Below, in pieces: positions 1-8,132 of a stretch of 13,628 bases of DNA. Numbering within the stretch: position 1 is the stretch's first letter; every line of letters starts with the position of its first letter. The translations under genes were made by a program, and so were the position numbers. Where the stretch lies: the NCBI GenBank assembly GCA_050740975.1, contig JBOIEE010000318.1:1-13628 (forward strand). Direction: 5' to 3'. The stretch is from JBOHHR01 sp050740975. Lineage in GTDB: Bacteria; Pseudomonadota; Gammaproteobacteria; JBOHHR01. The notes beneath the pieces were generated by a model that worked only from the letters and a program-made list of their open reading frames with translations, had not been told where the DNA came from and did not search any database.

Positions 1-1487
1 ATCCAAGTCTCCTTGCTCCCGCCCCCTTGGGACGAGTTGACTACGAAGCAGCCCAAAACCAAGGCCACGCGCGTAAGCCCACCTGGGGTGACGTAGACAT
101 CCTGCCCTTGCAGCACAAACGGGCGTAAATCGATGTGGCGCGGCTCGACCGCGTTACCGCAGATGGTGGGAACCGTAGACAAAGAGATCGGAGGTTGTGC
201 CATGTAGTTTCTCGGATCCTTTTCCAGCAGTTTCGAGAATGCTTCGCGTTGTTTACTGGTCGAGGAAGGCCCCATCAACATGCCGTATCCGCCGGACTCG
301 TTCGCCGGTTTGACGACCAGATTCCTTAGGTTCTTAAGCACGAATTCGCGGTCTTTCTTGTCACAGCAAAGGTAGCTCGGAACATTGGGTAGGATGGGAT
401 CTTCGTCCAGGTAATATTTGATGATCTGAGGCACAAACGTGTATATGACCTTGTCATCGGCAACGCCGGCACCGGGTGCATTCGCCAAGCCGACCTTACC
501 CGCCCTCCAAGCCCTGATCATACCCCGCACTCCGAGCATGGAGTCCGGCTTGAATACCTCGGGATCCAGGAACAGATCATCGATGCGCCGGTAGATGACA
601 TCCACACGCGCGAGCCCGTCTATAGTGCGCATGTAGACGCAGTCGTCTTCAACAACCAGATCGCTTCCCTCCACCAGCTCGGCGCCCATCTGCTGGGCGA
701 GGTAGGCATGTTCGAAATAGGCGGAATTGTATATCCCCGGTGTTAGCACTACTACCACGGGATACTCGGCGGGCCGGGGGGAAATGGAGGCCAGGGTGTC
801 AAACAGTTGCGTCGTATAGTCACCGATGTGCAGGATATCTTGGTCTTCGAACAACTCGGGGAACACCCGTTTGATGACTTTTCTGTTTTCCAGCATATAA
901 GATACGCCGGAGGGTACCCGCAGATTGTCCTCGAGCACATATATTGTCCCGTCCGCATCGCGCACCAGATCAGTGCCACAGATGTGGGCCCAGACCCCGT
1001 TGACCGGCCGCATGCCCACGCACTGGGTACGATAATTCTTGGAGCGCAGGATCAGCTCTCTCGGAACAACACCGTCCTTGAAGATCTTGCGGTCGTTATA
1101 TACGTCATCGATAAAGCGGTTCAGCGCCACCAAACGTTGTTGCAATCCTGCTTGCACCGTCTTCCATTCTTTTTCCGGGATCACCCGAGGGATGATGTCG
1201 AAGGGCCATTCGCGGTCGATGTTGGCTCCCTCGCTGTAGACGGTGAAGGTGATACCCATGGTCTTAATGGCCAATTCGGCTGCGCGTTTTCGCGCCCCGA
1301 TCTCCTCCTCGCTTAGCGAGGCGAGATACTTCACCAACGATCTTGCATGGCGGCGGGGGTTTCCCGGAGAGCTGATAAGCTCATCATAGAAACCGGCGGG
1401 GTTATAGGTTTTCCAATAAATAGGCACGGGACGGCGTAGCCCCGACCCTTGAGGTTTAGAAGCTGAATCATTCACCTTCAAAGGCAT
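1..1487 (-). CDS. Circularly permuted ATP-grasp type 2 protein, 3' end cut by window
   Basis: Reading the minus strand from the ATG at 1487 gives 495 codons without a stop to the window edge. The protein has the hallmark blocks of the circularly permuted ATP-grasp type 2 family (formerly DUF404/DUF407). These are an N-terminal segment with VPIYWKTYNPAGFYDEL, then DLVRDADGTIYVLEDNLR and PSGVSYMLENR near residues 170-200, the nucleotide-binding loop KPANESGGYGM near 390-402, and VNSSQGGGSKETW at the end. That tail is normally almost the C-terminus, so only a few residues are probably missing. The family is predicted to form amide or peptide bonds with ATP. It is often followed by an alpha-E domain (DUF403) and a transglutaminase-like gene, which would lie off the left edge. 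No good ribosome binding site is seen before the ATG, so the start is uncertain. The substrate is unknown. The gene diverges from the membrane protein gene at 1537. Confidence 0.9.
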   Translation of the reverse strand, partial: MPLKVNDSASKPQGSGLRRPVPIYWKTYNPAGFYDELISSPGNPRRHARSLVKYLASLSEEEIGARKRAAELAIKTMGITFTVYSEGANIDREWPFDIIPRVIPEKEWKTVQAGLQQRLVALNRFIDDVYNDRKIFKDGVVPRELILRSKNYRTQCVGMRPVNGVWAHICGTDLVRDADGTIYVLEDNLRVPSGVSYMLENRKVIKRVFPELFEDQDILHIGDYTTQLFDTLASISPRPAEYPVVVVLTPGIYNSAYFEHAYLAQQMGAELVEGSDLVVEDDCVYMRTIDGLARVDVIYRRIDDLFLDPEVFKPDSMLGVRGMIRAWRAGKVGLANAPGAGVADDKVIYTFVPQIIKYYLDEDPILPNVPSYLCCDKKDREFVLKNLRNLVVKPANESGGYGMLMGPSSTSKQREAFSKLLEKDPRNYMAQPPISLSTVPTICGNAVEPRHIDLRPFVLQGQDVYVTPGGLTRVALVLGCFVVNSSQGGGSKETW

Positions 1488-1536
1488 GTTACAATTTTTC
1501 AAGGGAATATTGCAATGCCGCAACTGGTGGTTAGTC

Positions 1537-1950
1537 ATGTTTGACTGGTTAAGCGTCTATGGCCAGACGACGGGATTGCTCGCGTTGTTTTCTGTCATCA
1601 CTTTTTTCGGCACGCTGTTCTTGGTTCCCTTCCTAGTTGCTCGTATTCCGGCGGATTACTTCGCCTCAGAGCAGCACCGAGCGCCCTGGCGGCACCGCCA
1701 TCCGCTTTTGCGGGCGCTATTATTTGTTGCCAGGAACGCGATGGGCTCGTTGTTGCTGCTTGCGGGAGTGATCATGCTTTTCACCCCCGGACAAGGGGTG
1801 ATCACGGCATTGATCGGTTTGATACTGATGGACTTTCCAGGCAAATACGGCCTAGAGCGAAAGCTCGTCACGCAGCCCGCCGTGCTACGTTCCATCAACT
1901 GGCTGCGGGCTAAGGCAGACCAACCCCCGCTTGTCTTGGGTGAAGAATAA
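1537..1950 (+). CDS. Small two-segment membrane protein, PGPGW-like family
   Basis: A 137-residue protein from the ATG at 1537. Two hydrophobic stretches are visible: TGLLALFSVITFFGTLFLVP near the N-terminus and a central one around MGSLLLLAGVIMLFTPGQG, followed by ALIGLILMDFPGKYGLERKL. The 'TPGQG ... LIGLxLxDFPGK' pattern and the flanking RxPADYF and WRxRHPLLR resemble the putative transmembrane PGPGW family of proteobacteria, here with PGQG in place of PGPG. A longer reading from the ATG at 1486 adds 17 residues. That ATG shares its CATG with the start of the divergent gene, and the extra residues (LQFFKGILQCRNWWLV) look unlike the family, so 1537 is preferred although its ribosome binding site is weak. 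The function is unknown; it is probably an inner-membrane protein. Confidence 0.75.
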   Translation: MFDWLSVYGQTTGLLALFSVITFFGTLFLVPFLVARIPADYFASEQHRAPWRHRHPLLRALLFVARNAMGSLLLLAGVIMLFTPGQGVITALIGLILMDFPGKYGLERKLVTQPAVLRSINWLRAKADQPPLVLGEE

Positions 1951-2125
1951 GCTTCTCCCGCGCTGTACGCCTGCACAACCCGAATGTCACGGGGAAGAAT
2001 AATCGCGGATGAAAGCGGCGCCATTCGCGGGGCGAGGCGTTGAAAGCGCAAAGTGCAACAGGGTGAGCTGCGCAAGGACCCGAGGCAGGGGTTGTAAATT
2101 CTTAGTCTGGGTTTAGACGTTGTCC

Positions 2126-2155
2126 TTGACATCTACGGCAGTAATTTGCTTCAAT
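2126..2155 (+). promoter_or_regulatory. Candidate sigma-70 promoter for the export operon
   Basis: A perfect -35 hexamer TTGACA at 2126-2131 is followed after 18 bases by TTCAAT at 2150-2155, four of six matches to the -10 consensus. It lies about 50 bases before the preferred start of the export gene at 2205. The rest of the 1951-2177 gap shows no convincing gene. The spacing is one base longer than ideal, so this is a prediction only. Confidence 0.4.
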
Positions 2156-2204
2156 CTAAAGGGCATTTACAAACAATATGTTAGACTTGCGGAGAACAGC
2201 CGTT

Positions 2205-2834
2205 ATGATCAGCCAATTGGGATATCGTTGCAGGGGATTCCTGGTAAACAGTGTACAGAAGTCATTGTTATCATTCTTGGTATTGCTCTTTTTCGCAAGC
2301 CTGTCGCCCCCTGCGATGGCTGCTGAAGAACCCGCGCCAGGGCGTACTCCGCCTTCCGATTACCGTATCGGACCCGAAGACATGTTGGAGATTTCCGTCT
2401 GGAGGGAAGAGGATCTTCAGAGGCAAGTGCTGGTGCGACCCGATGGAAAAATCTCCTTTCCACTCGCCGGCGACATACAAGCCGCAGGCAGGACCACAGA
2501 GCAAGTCCAACAAGACATCAGTCAGAAACTCCAACGCTATATCCCGGACCCGGTGGTTACTGTCACCCTAGCCACGATCGGCGGCAAGATTTACGTCATC
2601 GGCCAAGTCAACAACCCTGGGGCTTACATCGTGGGTCGCTATGTAGACGTGCTGCAAGCCTTGACGGTAGCGGGAGGATTGACGCCTTTTGCCAGTGAAA
2701 ACAAAATCAAGGTGCTAAGGCGCGAGGGGGGCCGAGAAATTGTGTTTCCGTTCGAATACGCGGATGTCAAAAAGGGAAAGAACCTAGAACAAAATGTGAT
2801 CTTGAGGGGTGGGGACACGGTAGTCGTTCCCTGA
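2205..2834 (+). CDS. Wza/OPX-like polysaccharide export protein
   Basis: About 209 residues from the ATG at 2205. That start is chosen because GGAGA lies about ten bases upstream; an in-frame ATG at 2178 would add nine residues. A signal peptide follows (LLSFLVLLFFASLSPPAMA, with cleavage likely near AMA/AEE). The Poly_export domain then shows DYRIGPEDMLEISVW, VRPDGKISFPLAGDI and a long helix ending RYIPDPVVTV. A single SLBB domain begins at IYVIGQVNNPGAYIVG and contains DVLQALTVAGGLTPFA. The protein is short and has no lipobox cysteine at the cleavage site, unlike E. coli Wza. It resembles the small OPX proteins of exosortase-type exopolysaccharide loci. The probable role is periplasmic or outer-membrane export of a polysaccharide. 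The next gene, 37 bases downstream, encodes an outer-membrane barrel and is likely co-transcribed. No Wzc-like copolymerase or glycosyltransferase is in the window. Confidence 0.9.
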   Translation: MISQLGYRCRGFLVNSVQKSLLSFLVLLFFASLSPPAMAAEEPAPGRTPPSDYRIGPEDMLEISVWREEDLQRQVLVRPDGKISFPLAGDIQAAGRTTEQVQQDISQKLQRYIPDPVVTVTLATIGGKIYVIGQVNNPGAYIVGRYVDVLQALTVAGGLTPFASENKIKVLRREGGREIVFPFEYADVKKGKNLEQNVILRGGDTVVVP

Positions 2835-2871
2835 CAAGCCCTTTATTAATCCTAAAAGGCTGGAGATTTGC

Positions 2872-4110
2872 ATGCACAAACCTGGGAGGGGAAGCTGGGG
2901 CTATTTCTTTCTTGTGTTGGCTGCGGGCTCCACGCGGGTCATCGCGGCAGAGTACTATATTGAACCCGCCGTCACGGCGCGATATGAGTTTGACAACAAC
3001 CGCACTCTAGACGACCCGGCCCAGTCTGCCTCGACATGGCGGTTCTCTCCGTTCGCGGCGTTTGGCAGGCTCACCCCGAACTCGGAGGTGACGGGAGCGG
3101 CGCGTGTTGAGGTTAATGAGTCCAACAGGGAGGAGTTGGACAGCACGGATGTTTATGCGGGTCTATTTCCGGTATATCGAACGGAGCGCAGCGAGTGGAG
3201 CCTGGATACTACCTACCGCCGAGATACGACCTTACGGACCAACATTTTCGAGCGGGCGTTTTTTAGGGAGCCCCCTGCGGGGGCGGAAATACTTCCGCCG
3301 AACCCGGAGGATGTCCAGAGAGAAGATCCCGATCTTGGCCTCAGGCGGCAGGAAACGCGAAGGAACGTGGTCCTCGTTTCGCCGGAATGGAGGCGAGAAT
3401 TATCGCCCCGGCTTGATTTGGGACTCCGATATACCTACGTGGATACGTTTTACGGCGACGACGGTGTAAGCCAGGGCCTGGTCGACAGCCGCCGTCACCT
3501 TGGCCGTGGGAGTTTGTCGTACCGCTATTCGGAGGTGGACGATGTTTCGGTGTTCACGGCGTTTCAGAATTTCAAGAACGACGAGAACCGCGAGTTTGAT
3601 ACCTATCGGATAGGACTCGGCTTGAAGCATCGCTTCTCCGAAACCTTAGTAGCCACCCTGAACGTTGGCCCGGAATATACCGACGAGTCCGACGGCAAAG
3701 ACGATTTTGGTTATTCGGTCGGTTTCGGCGTCAACAAAAAGCTAGAGCGCAGTCAGCTTGCTGCCGCATTCCGCCGCGGTGTTGCTCCCAACGAGAGGGG
3801 AGATGCGTTGGACAGGAACCAAGTCGATATACGTTGGTTCGGTGATCTCTCTGAAAGATGGTCTTTCTCTTTGCTGGCGCGCGCTTTTCAAAACGAAAGC
3901 GCGTCCGGTACCGGCTCGGCGAGCGACGACCGCTATTATGCGCAGGTAGAGCCGAGAATAATCTACCGCATAACCGAAGATTTGTCCTGTGACCTGGGCT
4001 ATCGCTTTCGCTGGGAGGATGACAATTCCCCCGGCGGTCAATCGGCCACCGCCCACGCGGGGTTATTTAGCGTCATTTATGCTTTCGATAGGTTTAGCCT
4101 CTCGCGCTAA
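2872..4110 (+). CDS. Outer-membrane beta-barrel protein linked to polysaccharide export
   Basis: A 412-residue protein with GGAG about seven bases before the ATG. The N-terminus is a signal peptide (YFFLVLAAGSTRVIAA, cleavage probably after IAA). The rest is a regular series of amphipathic strands rich in aromatic, Arg and acidic residues, for example AVTARYEFDNNRTL, LDLGLRYTYVDTFYGDDG, TLNVGPEYTDESDG and LSCDLGYRFRWEDDNS. This is typical of large outer-membrane barrels such as those beside exosortase/PEP-CTERM exopolysaccharide genes. The last residues are DRFSLSR, not the classical terminal Phe. No catalytic motif is seen. Its place 37 bases after the OPX gene suggests it forms, or works with, the outer-membrane exit path for the polysaccharide. 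The family name is inferred from composition and context, not from a search. A weak hairpin (CCCGC/GCGGG, 4113-4128) follows the stop. Confidence 0.75.
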   Translation: MHKPGRGSWGYFFLVLAAGSTRVIAAEYYIEPAVTARYEFDNNRTLDDPAQSASTWRFSPFAAFGRLTPNSEVTGAARVEVNESNREELDSTDVYAGLFPVYRTERSEWSLDTTYRRDTTLRTNIFERAFFREPPAGAEILPPNPEDVQREDPDLGLRRQETRRNVVLVSPEWRRELSPRLDLGLRYTYVDTFYGDDGVSQGLVDSRRHLGRGSLSYRYSEVDDVSVFTAFQNFKNDENREFDTYRIGLGLKHRFSETLVATLNVGPEYTDESDGKDDFGYSVGFGVNKKLERSQLAAAFRRGVAPNERGDALDRNQVDIRWFGDLSERWSFSLLARAFQNESASGTGSASDDRYYAQVEPRIIYRITEDLSCDLGYRFRWEDDNSPGGQSATAHAGLFSVIYAFDRFSLSR

Positions 4111-4194
4111 CCCCCGCTGAATCGCGGGCGTCGCCCCATTGGATGAGGCGGCTCGTGACCATAGGCATCCAGCGTCACGATCTTTCTATTCCGG

Positions 4195-5223
4195 GTGAGG
4201 TCAGCAATAAAAAGCTTCACCAAACTCTCCAACATGCGCCTACTTTTTAGCATTAACCTGATTCTGACTCTCGCGATAGCGGGCGCCATCTACTTCATGG
4301 TGGGCATGCCCGGGAAATCGCGTAACCGCGAACCGGGTGCTCCTATCAACCGCGATCTCGAGGGCCGCTTACGCGGGCATGTCCAGCATCTTGCAGAAGA
4401 CATAGGCGAGCGCCACTATCGGCATGGAGACACTTTGGAGCGCAGCGCCCGATATATCGAGCGAGCGTTCTCGGCGATCGACTTTAAGCCGCAGCGGCAG
4501 GCTTATCGTTTGCAGGGAGGCTACACGTTTCACAATCTGGAGTCCGCCATCGAAGGGGCTAACAGGCCAAAGGAAGTCATTGTTGTCGGGGCGCATTATG
4601 ACACGGTTCCCGGGACCCCGGGTGCGGATGACAATGCCTCCGGGATCGCCGCATTGATCGAGTTGGCAAGGCTGCTCAGAGCGCAAACCTTGGAGAGGAC
4701 GGTACGCTTTGTCGCTTTCGTCAATGAAGAAGAACCCTTCCACTCGACGCAGATGGGTAGCGGCATCTATGCCCGCGGCGCGCGGGAACGGGGCGTTAAT
4801 ATCATCGGGATGCTTTCCCTGGAGAGCATCGGTTACTATGACGAAAGGCCGAATACTCAGCATTATCCGAAGGTCTTCCAGTGGTTTTATCCCAGTACCG
4901 GGTCGTTTGTGGCCTTCGTCGGGAACCTAACATCGCGACCCCTGCTGCGTCGAGCTATACACACTTTTCGCATTCACACTGCGTTTCCCTCCGAGGGTGT
5001 GGTCGCGCCGGAGCGGCTGGTGCCCGATATTGGACGTTCCGATCATTCTTCATTTTGGCGCGAAGCTTACCCCGCGATCATGGTCACGGATACCGTGCCG
5101 TTTCGTAACCCCAATTACCACCGCCCGAGCGATACGCCCGACACCCTGCGCTACGATTACATGAGCATCGTCGTGCAGGGACTGGCCAAGACCATCGCAG
5201 ATCTGGCAAACGCGGACGATTGA
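4195..5223 (+). CDS. Membrane-anchored M28-family zinc aminopeptidase
   Basis: 342 residues from a GTG at 4195, or 329 from the ATG at 4234; neither start has a clear ribosome binding site. One N-terminal hydrophobic segment (LILTLAIAGAIYFMVG) is a signal anchor, so the catalytic domain probably faces the periplasm. M28 motifs are present in order: VVGAHYDTVPGTPGADDNAS (zinc His134 and bridging Asp146 in GTG numbering), AFVNEEEP (catalytic and ligand Glu near 178-179), LSLESIGYY (Glu210, where many relatives use Asp), SDHSSFW, and NYHRPSDTPDTL (zinc His309). All expected metal-site positions are filled, so it should be active. The family removes N-terminal residues from peptides or, in some members, acts as a glutaminyl cyclase; the substrate cannot be told here. 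It lies 84 bases after the barrel gene on the same strand and could be part of that transcript. Confidence 0.9.
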   Translation: MRSAIKSFTKLSNMRLLFSINLILTLAIAGAIYFMVGMPGKSRNREPGAPINRDLEGRLRGHVQHLAEDIGERHYRHGDTLERSARYIERAFSAIDFKPQRQAYRLQGGYTFHNLESAIEGANRPKEVIVVGAHYDTVPGTPGADDNASGIAALIELARLLRAQTLERTVRFVAFVNEEEPFHSTQMGSGIYARGARERGVNIIGMLSLESIGYYDERPNTQHYPKVFQWFYPSTGSFVAFVGNLTSRPLLRRAIHTFRIHTAFPSEGVVAPERLVPDIGRSDHSSFWREAYPAIMVTDTVPFRNPNYHRPSDTPDTLRYDYMSIVVQGLAKTIADLANADD

Positions 5224-5298
5224 GCTAATATGCGACGTGATCAAGCCCGGATAAAAGCCTAAGCCAATCCAAAATAACAACCGTAAGGGGGAAGAAGG

Positions 5299-6483
5299 AT
5301 GAAGATCGTGATCGCGCCAGATTCTTTCAAAGAAAACCTCACCTCGTTACAGGTAGCCACCGCAATCGAAAAGGGCATAAAACGCGTGCTGCCCAACGTC
5401 GATTGCGTAAAAATACCGATGGCTGACGGTGGTGAAGGCACGGTACAAGCTCTGGTCGACGCGACTGGCGGACGGATCATTCGCAAACAAGTGACGGGCC
5501 CCATGGGTAAGCCGGTCAACGCCCGCTTTGGGTTGCTCGGCGACGGCAAAACCGCAGTGATCGAGATGGCAGAAGCATCAGGTCTGCCGCTGGTCGAGAA
5601 AGACGAAAGAGACCCCAGCAAAGCCACCACTTATGGTACTGGAGAGCTGATCAAATATGCTTTGCACCGGGGCGTTGAGGCGGTTATCGTCGGTATCGGC
5701 GGCTCCGCCACCGTCGATGGCGGCGTAGGCATGGCGCAAGCCTTAGGAGTCCGGTTTATGGATAAATCGGGGAAGCCTCTGGCGGAAGGCGCGGGCGGTG
5801 GGATGCTAAAGCAGATTTTCGCGATCGACACCAGCGGATTAGATCCGCGTGTTCGCCGCAGCAAAGTCGTGATCGCCTGCGATGTGAACAATCCGCTGTA
5901 CGGTCCGCGCGGCGCCGCTTGTGTGTTCGGGCCACAAAAAGGAGCCAGCCCCGCTATGGTCAAGCGGCTGGATGACAACCTAAAACACTTCGGGATCCTG
6001 CTGCAAAAAACGTTCGAAAAAGACATCGCAAAGCTACCGGGAGCGGGCGCCGCCGGCGGATTAGGTGCGGGCTTGGTCGCGTTCGCCGGCGCCAAGATGA
6101 AGCGCGGCATCGAATTAGTGGTCAAGATAACGGGGTTAGAGCGTGAGGTAAAAAATGCTGACTTAGTCATTACGGGCGAAGGACGGGTGGATTTCCAAAC
6201 GGCTTTTGGTAAGACTCCCGCTGGAGTTGCCGAGGCCGCCAAACGCTTCAAAGTACCGGTGATCGCGATCGGTGGAGGGCTGGCCGACGATGCGCGCGGT
6301 GTGTTTGAACACGGCATCGATGGATTAGGCAGTGCGGCGGCACGAGACATGGACCTTACCGAAGCCATGCGGCTTTCGCGGGTGCACTTAGAAAATGCCG
6401 GAGAGCGGGTTATGCGCCTGCTGTTGTTGGGGCAAAAGCTAGGTCAGCGCAAGCGGGGAAAGAAGAAACCAAGCAAAAAATAA
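5299..6483 (+). CDS. glxK: Glycerate 2-kinase (GarK/GlxK family)
   Basis: 394 residues with a strong ribosome binding site (AAGGGGGAAGAAGG directly before the ATG). The protein matches the bacterial type-1 glycerate kinase family throughout: MKIVIAPDSFKENLTS at the N-terminus, PMADGGEGT, EMAEASGLPLV, TYGTGELIKYAL, GIGGSATVDGGVGMAQALG, ACDVNNPLYGPRGAA with FGPQKGA, and ITGEGRVDFQTAFGKTPAGV near the C-terminus. The enzyme phosphorylates D-glycerate with ATP to 2-phosphoglycerate, feeding glyoxylate-derived carbon into lower glycolysis. The C-terminus carries an extra lysine-rich tail (QRKRGKKKPSKK) beyond the usual end. No glyoxylate carboligase or tartronate semialdehyde reductase gene is adjacent, so the pathway it serves here is not visible. 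The garK versus glxK name is by family only. Confidence 0.95.
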   Translation: MKIVIAPDSFKENLTSLQVATAIEKGIKRVLPNVDCVKIPMADGGEGTVQALVDATGGRIIRKQVTGPMGKPVNARFGLLGDGKTAVIEMAEASGLPLVEKDERDPSKATTYGTGELIKYALHRGVEAVIVGIGGSATVDGGVGMAQALGVRFMDKSGKPLAEGAGGGMLKQIFAIDTSGLDPRVRRSKVVIACDVNNPLYGPRGAACVFGPQKGASPAMVKRLDDNLKHFGILLQKTFEKDIAKLPGAGAAGGLGAGLVAFAGAKMKRGIELVVKITGLEREVKNADLVITGEGRVDFQTAFGKTPAGVAEAAKRFKVPVIAIGGGLADDARGVFEHGIDGLGSAAARDMDLTEAMRLSRVHLENAGERVMRLLLLGQKLGQRKRGKKKPSKK

Positions 6484-6526
6484 GCGGTATCTTTACGGGT
6501 GGCGCCACTACCGGGCACTTCGTTGT

Positions 6527-6716
6527 TCAGCAAGGTTTAGCGGCTTCATCGCCCTCAAGCTCTGAGAAGCGCACCAGACCGGTGCCGACCTCGAGCACGC
6601 GATGGGTTTTCTCCAACTGCTACCGGCACGAACTCATGCCGGGGAACCTTCGCCATGTGCGCAGTGATATCACGCAGCATCTGCTCACGCAGCTCTTCAA
6701 ACTGATCCCGGTTCAT
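6527..6716 (-). pseudogene. pcm: Remnant of protein-L-isoaspartate O-methyltransferase
   Basis: On the minus strand the ATG at 6716 opens MNRDQFEELREQMLRDITA, followed by HMAKVPRHEFVPVAV. The block KVPRHEFVP is a signature of the N-terminal part of isoaspartyl methyltransferases. One frame over, with no spacer, follows EKTHRVLEVGTG, the SAM-binding motif I of the same enzyme. It is joined directly to LVRFSELEGDEAAKPC and a stop at 6527-6529. The intact protein is about 210 residues and has roughly 40-60 residues between these two blocks and over 100 after motif I. The remnant covers only about 63 codons. It therefore seems to have lost at least one and probably two internal stretches and to carry a frameshift near the AAAA run around 6619-6622. 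It cannot be active. The active enzyme repairs isoaspartyl damage in proteins. Confidence 0.7.
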
Positions 6717-6814
6717 GGATCTATCGCCTGGCGTCTCCGAACAAGTACAGCACGGATCGTCCCGCATCGCGGGTTCTCACTCTCGACCAACTCGACCAAA
6801 GCAGGAAGCGTCAT
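6713..6814 (-). CDS. Possible 33-residue ORF overlapping the pcm remnant start
   Basis: An ATG at 6814 opens a 33-residue frame beginning MTLPALVELVESENPRC. Its TGA overlaps the ATG of the pcm remnant in an ATGA arrangement typical of translational coupling. A TATAGT hexamer lies about ten bases upstream on the same strand, but without a clear -35. I do not recognise the peptide. It could be a short leader, the tail of a decayed upstream gene, or chance. Confidence 0.2.
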   Translation of the reverse strand: MTLPALVELVESENPRCGTIRAVLVRRRQAIDP

Positions 6815-6875
6815 ACTGAGGGTACTATACAACGTTTTGACTTGCCTTTTAACACATACCTTTTGATACAGAAAA

Positions 6876-8132
6876 ATGCGATTTTCCGAGTTCGGAGATA
6901 AGTTCAGCGGGCGCTCCGGCATTCTGCAACTCATGTATGACTTGGGCAAGGCATTGTCCAGCCCCAAGGCGCCGCTTATGCTCGGTGGTGGTAACCCTGC
7001 CTTCATTCCCGAGGTCCAATCCTGTATTCGTGCGCGCATGCAGAGCATTCTTGCGAACGGGAATGAATTCGAGCGTTTAATCGGCAATTACGAAGCTCCG
7101 CAGGGTAACCCCGCTTTTATTAAAGCTCTGTGCGCACTGTTAAGAACGCATTATGCTTGGGACATAGCTCCGCCTAATGTCGCGATCACGGCCGGCAGCC
7201 AAGCGAGTTTTTTCCTGCTGTTCAATATGTTTGCCGGCCGATTCCGAGACGGACAGAAGAAAAAGATCCTGCTACCGATGGCGCCCGAATACATCGGGTA
7301 TGCCGACCTGGGCTTAACAGAAGATCTGTTTATTGCGAGGCGACCGGAGATCGAACACTTAGCTCCACACCGCTTCAAGTACCATGTTGACTTTGCGCAC
7401 CTCGACCCATCCCCCGATGTTGGCGCGATCTGCTTCTCGCGGCCTACCAACCCTACTGGAAATGTGCTTACGGACGAAGAGGGGACGCGTTTAATGGCCT
7501 TGGCGCAAGAGCGCCAGATCCCATTGATCATCGACAGTGCCTACGGCAGCCCTTTTCCAAACATTGTCTTTACTGCGGCAACACCGCTTTGGGATGAGCA
7601 CGCCATCGTTTGCCTGAGCTTATCTAAACTGGGATTGCCCGGGGCGCGTACGGGGATCGTCATCGCACCCGAACCCGTGGCTCAGGCCATCGCGGGAATG
7701 AACGCCATCTTCAACCTCGCGCCCAGCAGCCTGGGTGCCTTATTGACCCTGGAATTGGTGGAAAGCGGCGAGATCATTCGCTTAAGCCAAGAAGTCGTCA
7801 AACCATTTTACCAAGTCAAAGCCGAACAGGCTGTAGGCTGGCTGGATACCGCCTTAGAGGGTTTGGACTATTTCGTCCACCGTCCCGAAGGGGCGATGTT
7901 TTTGTGGCTGTGGCTGCGGGAGCTGCCAATCAAAAGCGAACAGCTCTACGAGCGCCTGCGGCGCCGGGGTGTGGTAGTGGTATCGGGGCACTATTTCTTT
8001 CCAGGCCTTAAAAAGGACTGGCGCCACCGCCATGAATGCATTCGCATCAGTTACGCCCAGGCGCCCGAGACCGTGCAGCAGGGGATCGCCATCATAGGGG
8101 AGGAGGCAAGAAAAGCCTACCGCGAGGGCTAG
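6876..8132 (+). CDS. avtA: Valine-pyruvate aminotransferase
   Basis: 418 residues, the usual length of AvtA. The N-terminus MRFSEFGDKFSGRSGILQLM and the block MLGGGNPAFIPEV are diagnostic of this group. Fold-type I aminotransferase residues are in place: NYEAPQGNPAF, GSQASFF for cofactor phosphate contacts, SRPTNPTGN with Asn192, IIDSAYG with Asp220 and Tyr223, SLSKLGLPGARTG with the PLP lysine Lys251 and Arg258, and a C-terminal CIRISYAQ supplying the substrate carboxylate Arg. The enzyme interconverts valine plus pyruvate with 2-oxoisovalerate plus alanine in the cytosol. No clear Shine-Dalgarno precedes the ATG. It stands alone between a decayed pcm and a decayed convergent ptsP, yet has no visible damage. 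The stop codon lies inside a palindrome at 8127-8144. Confidence 0.95.
   Translation: MRFSEFGDKFSGRSGILQLMYDLGKALSSPKAPLMLGGGNPAFIPEVQSCIRARMQSILANGNEFERLIGNYEAPQGNPAFIKALCALLRTHYAWDIAPPNVAITAGSQASFFLLFNMFAGRFRDGQKKKILLPMAPEYIGYADLGLTEDLFIARRPEIEHLAPHRFKYHVDFAHLDPSPDVGAICFSRPTNPTGNVLTDEEGTRLMALAQERQIPLIIDSAYGSPFPNIVFTAATPLWDEHAIVCLSLSKLGLPGARTGIVIAPEPVAQAIAGMNAIFNLAPSSLGALLTLELVESGEIIRLSQEVVKPFYQVKAEQAVGWLDTALEGLDYFVHRPEGAMFLWLWLRELPIKSEQLYERLRRRGVVVVSGHYFFPGLKKDWRHRHECIRISYAQAPETVQQGIAIIGEEARKAYREG

Noticed and set aside
807..1316. 169-residue open frame on the plus strand
   Set aside because: Entirely antisense to the ATP-grasp gene, whose minus-strand frame carries all the family motifs.
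4113..4128. CCCGC/GCGGG hairpin after the barrel gene
   Set aside because: Only five base pairs and no T-run; too weak to call a terminator.
4107..4289. 60-residue minus-strand frame across the barrel/M28 gap, with a protein-like stretch LVKLFIADLTRNRKIVTLDA
   Set aside because: The stretch looks coding-like but overlaps the M28 anchor, has no identified family and no ribosome binding site. A decayed gene fragment is possible but not supportable.
5631..6368. 245-residue open frame on the minus strand
   Set aside because: Lies opposite the well-supported glycerate kinase, has Pro/Ser-rich composition typical of a shadow frame and no recognisable motif.
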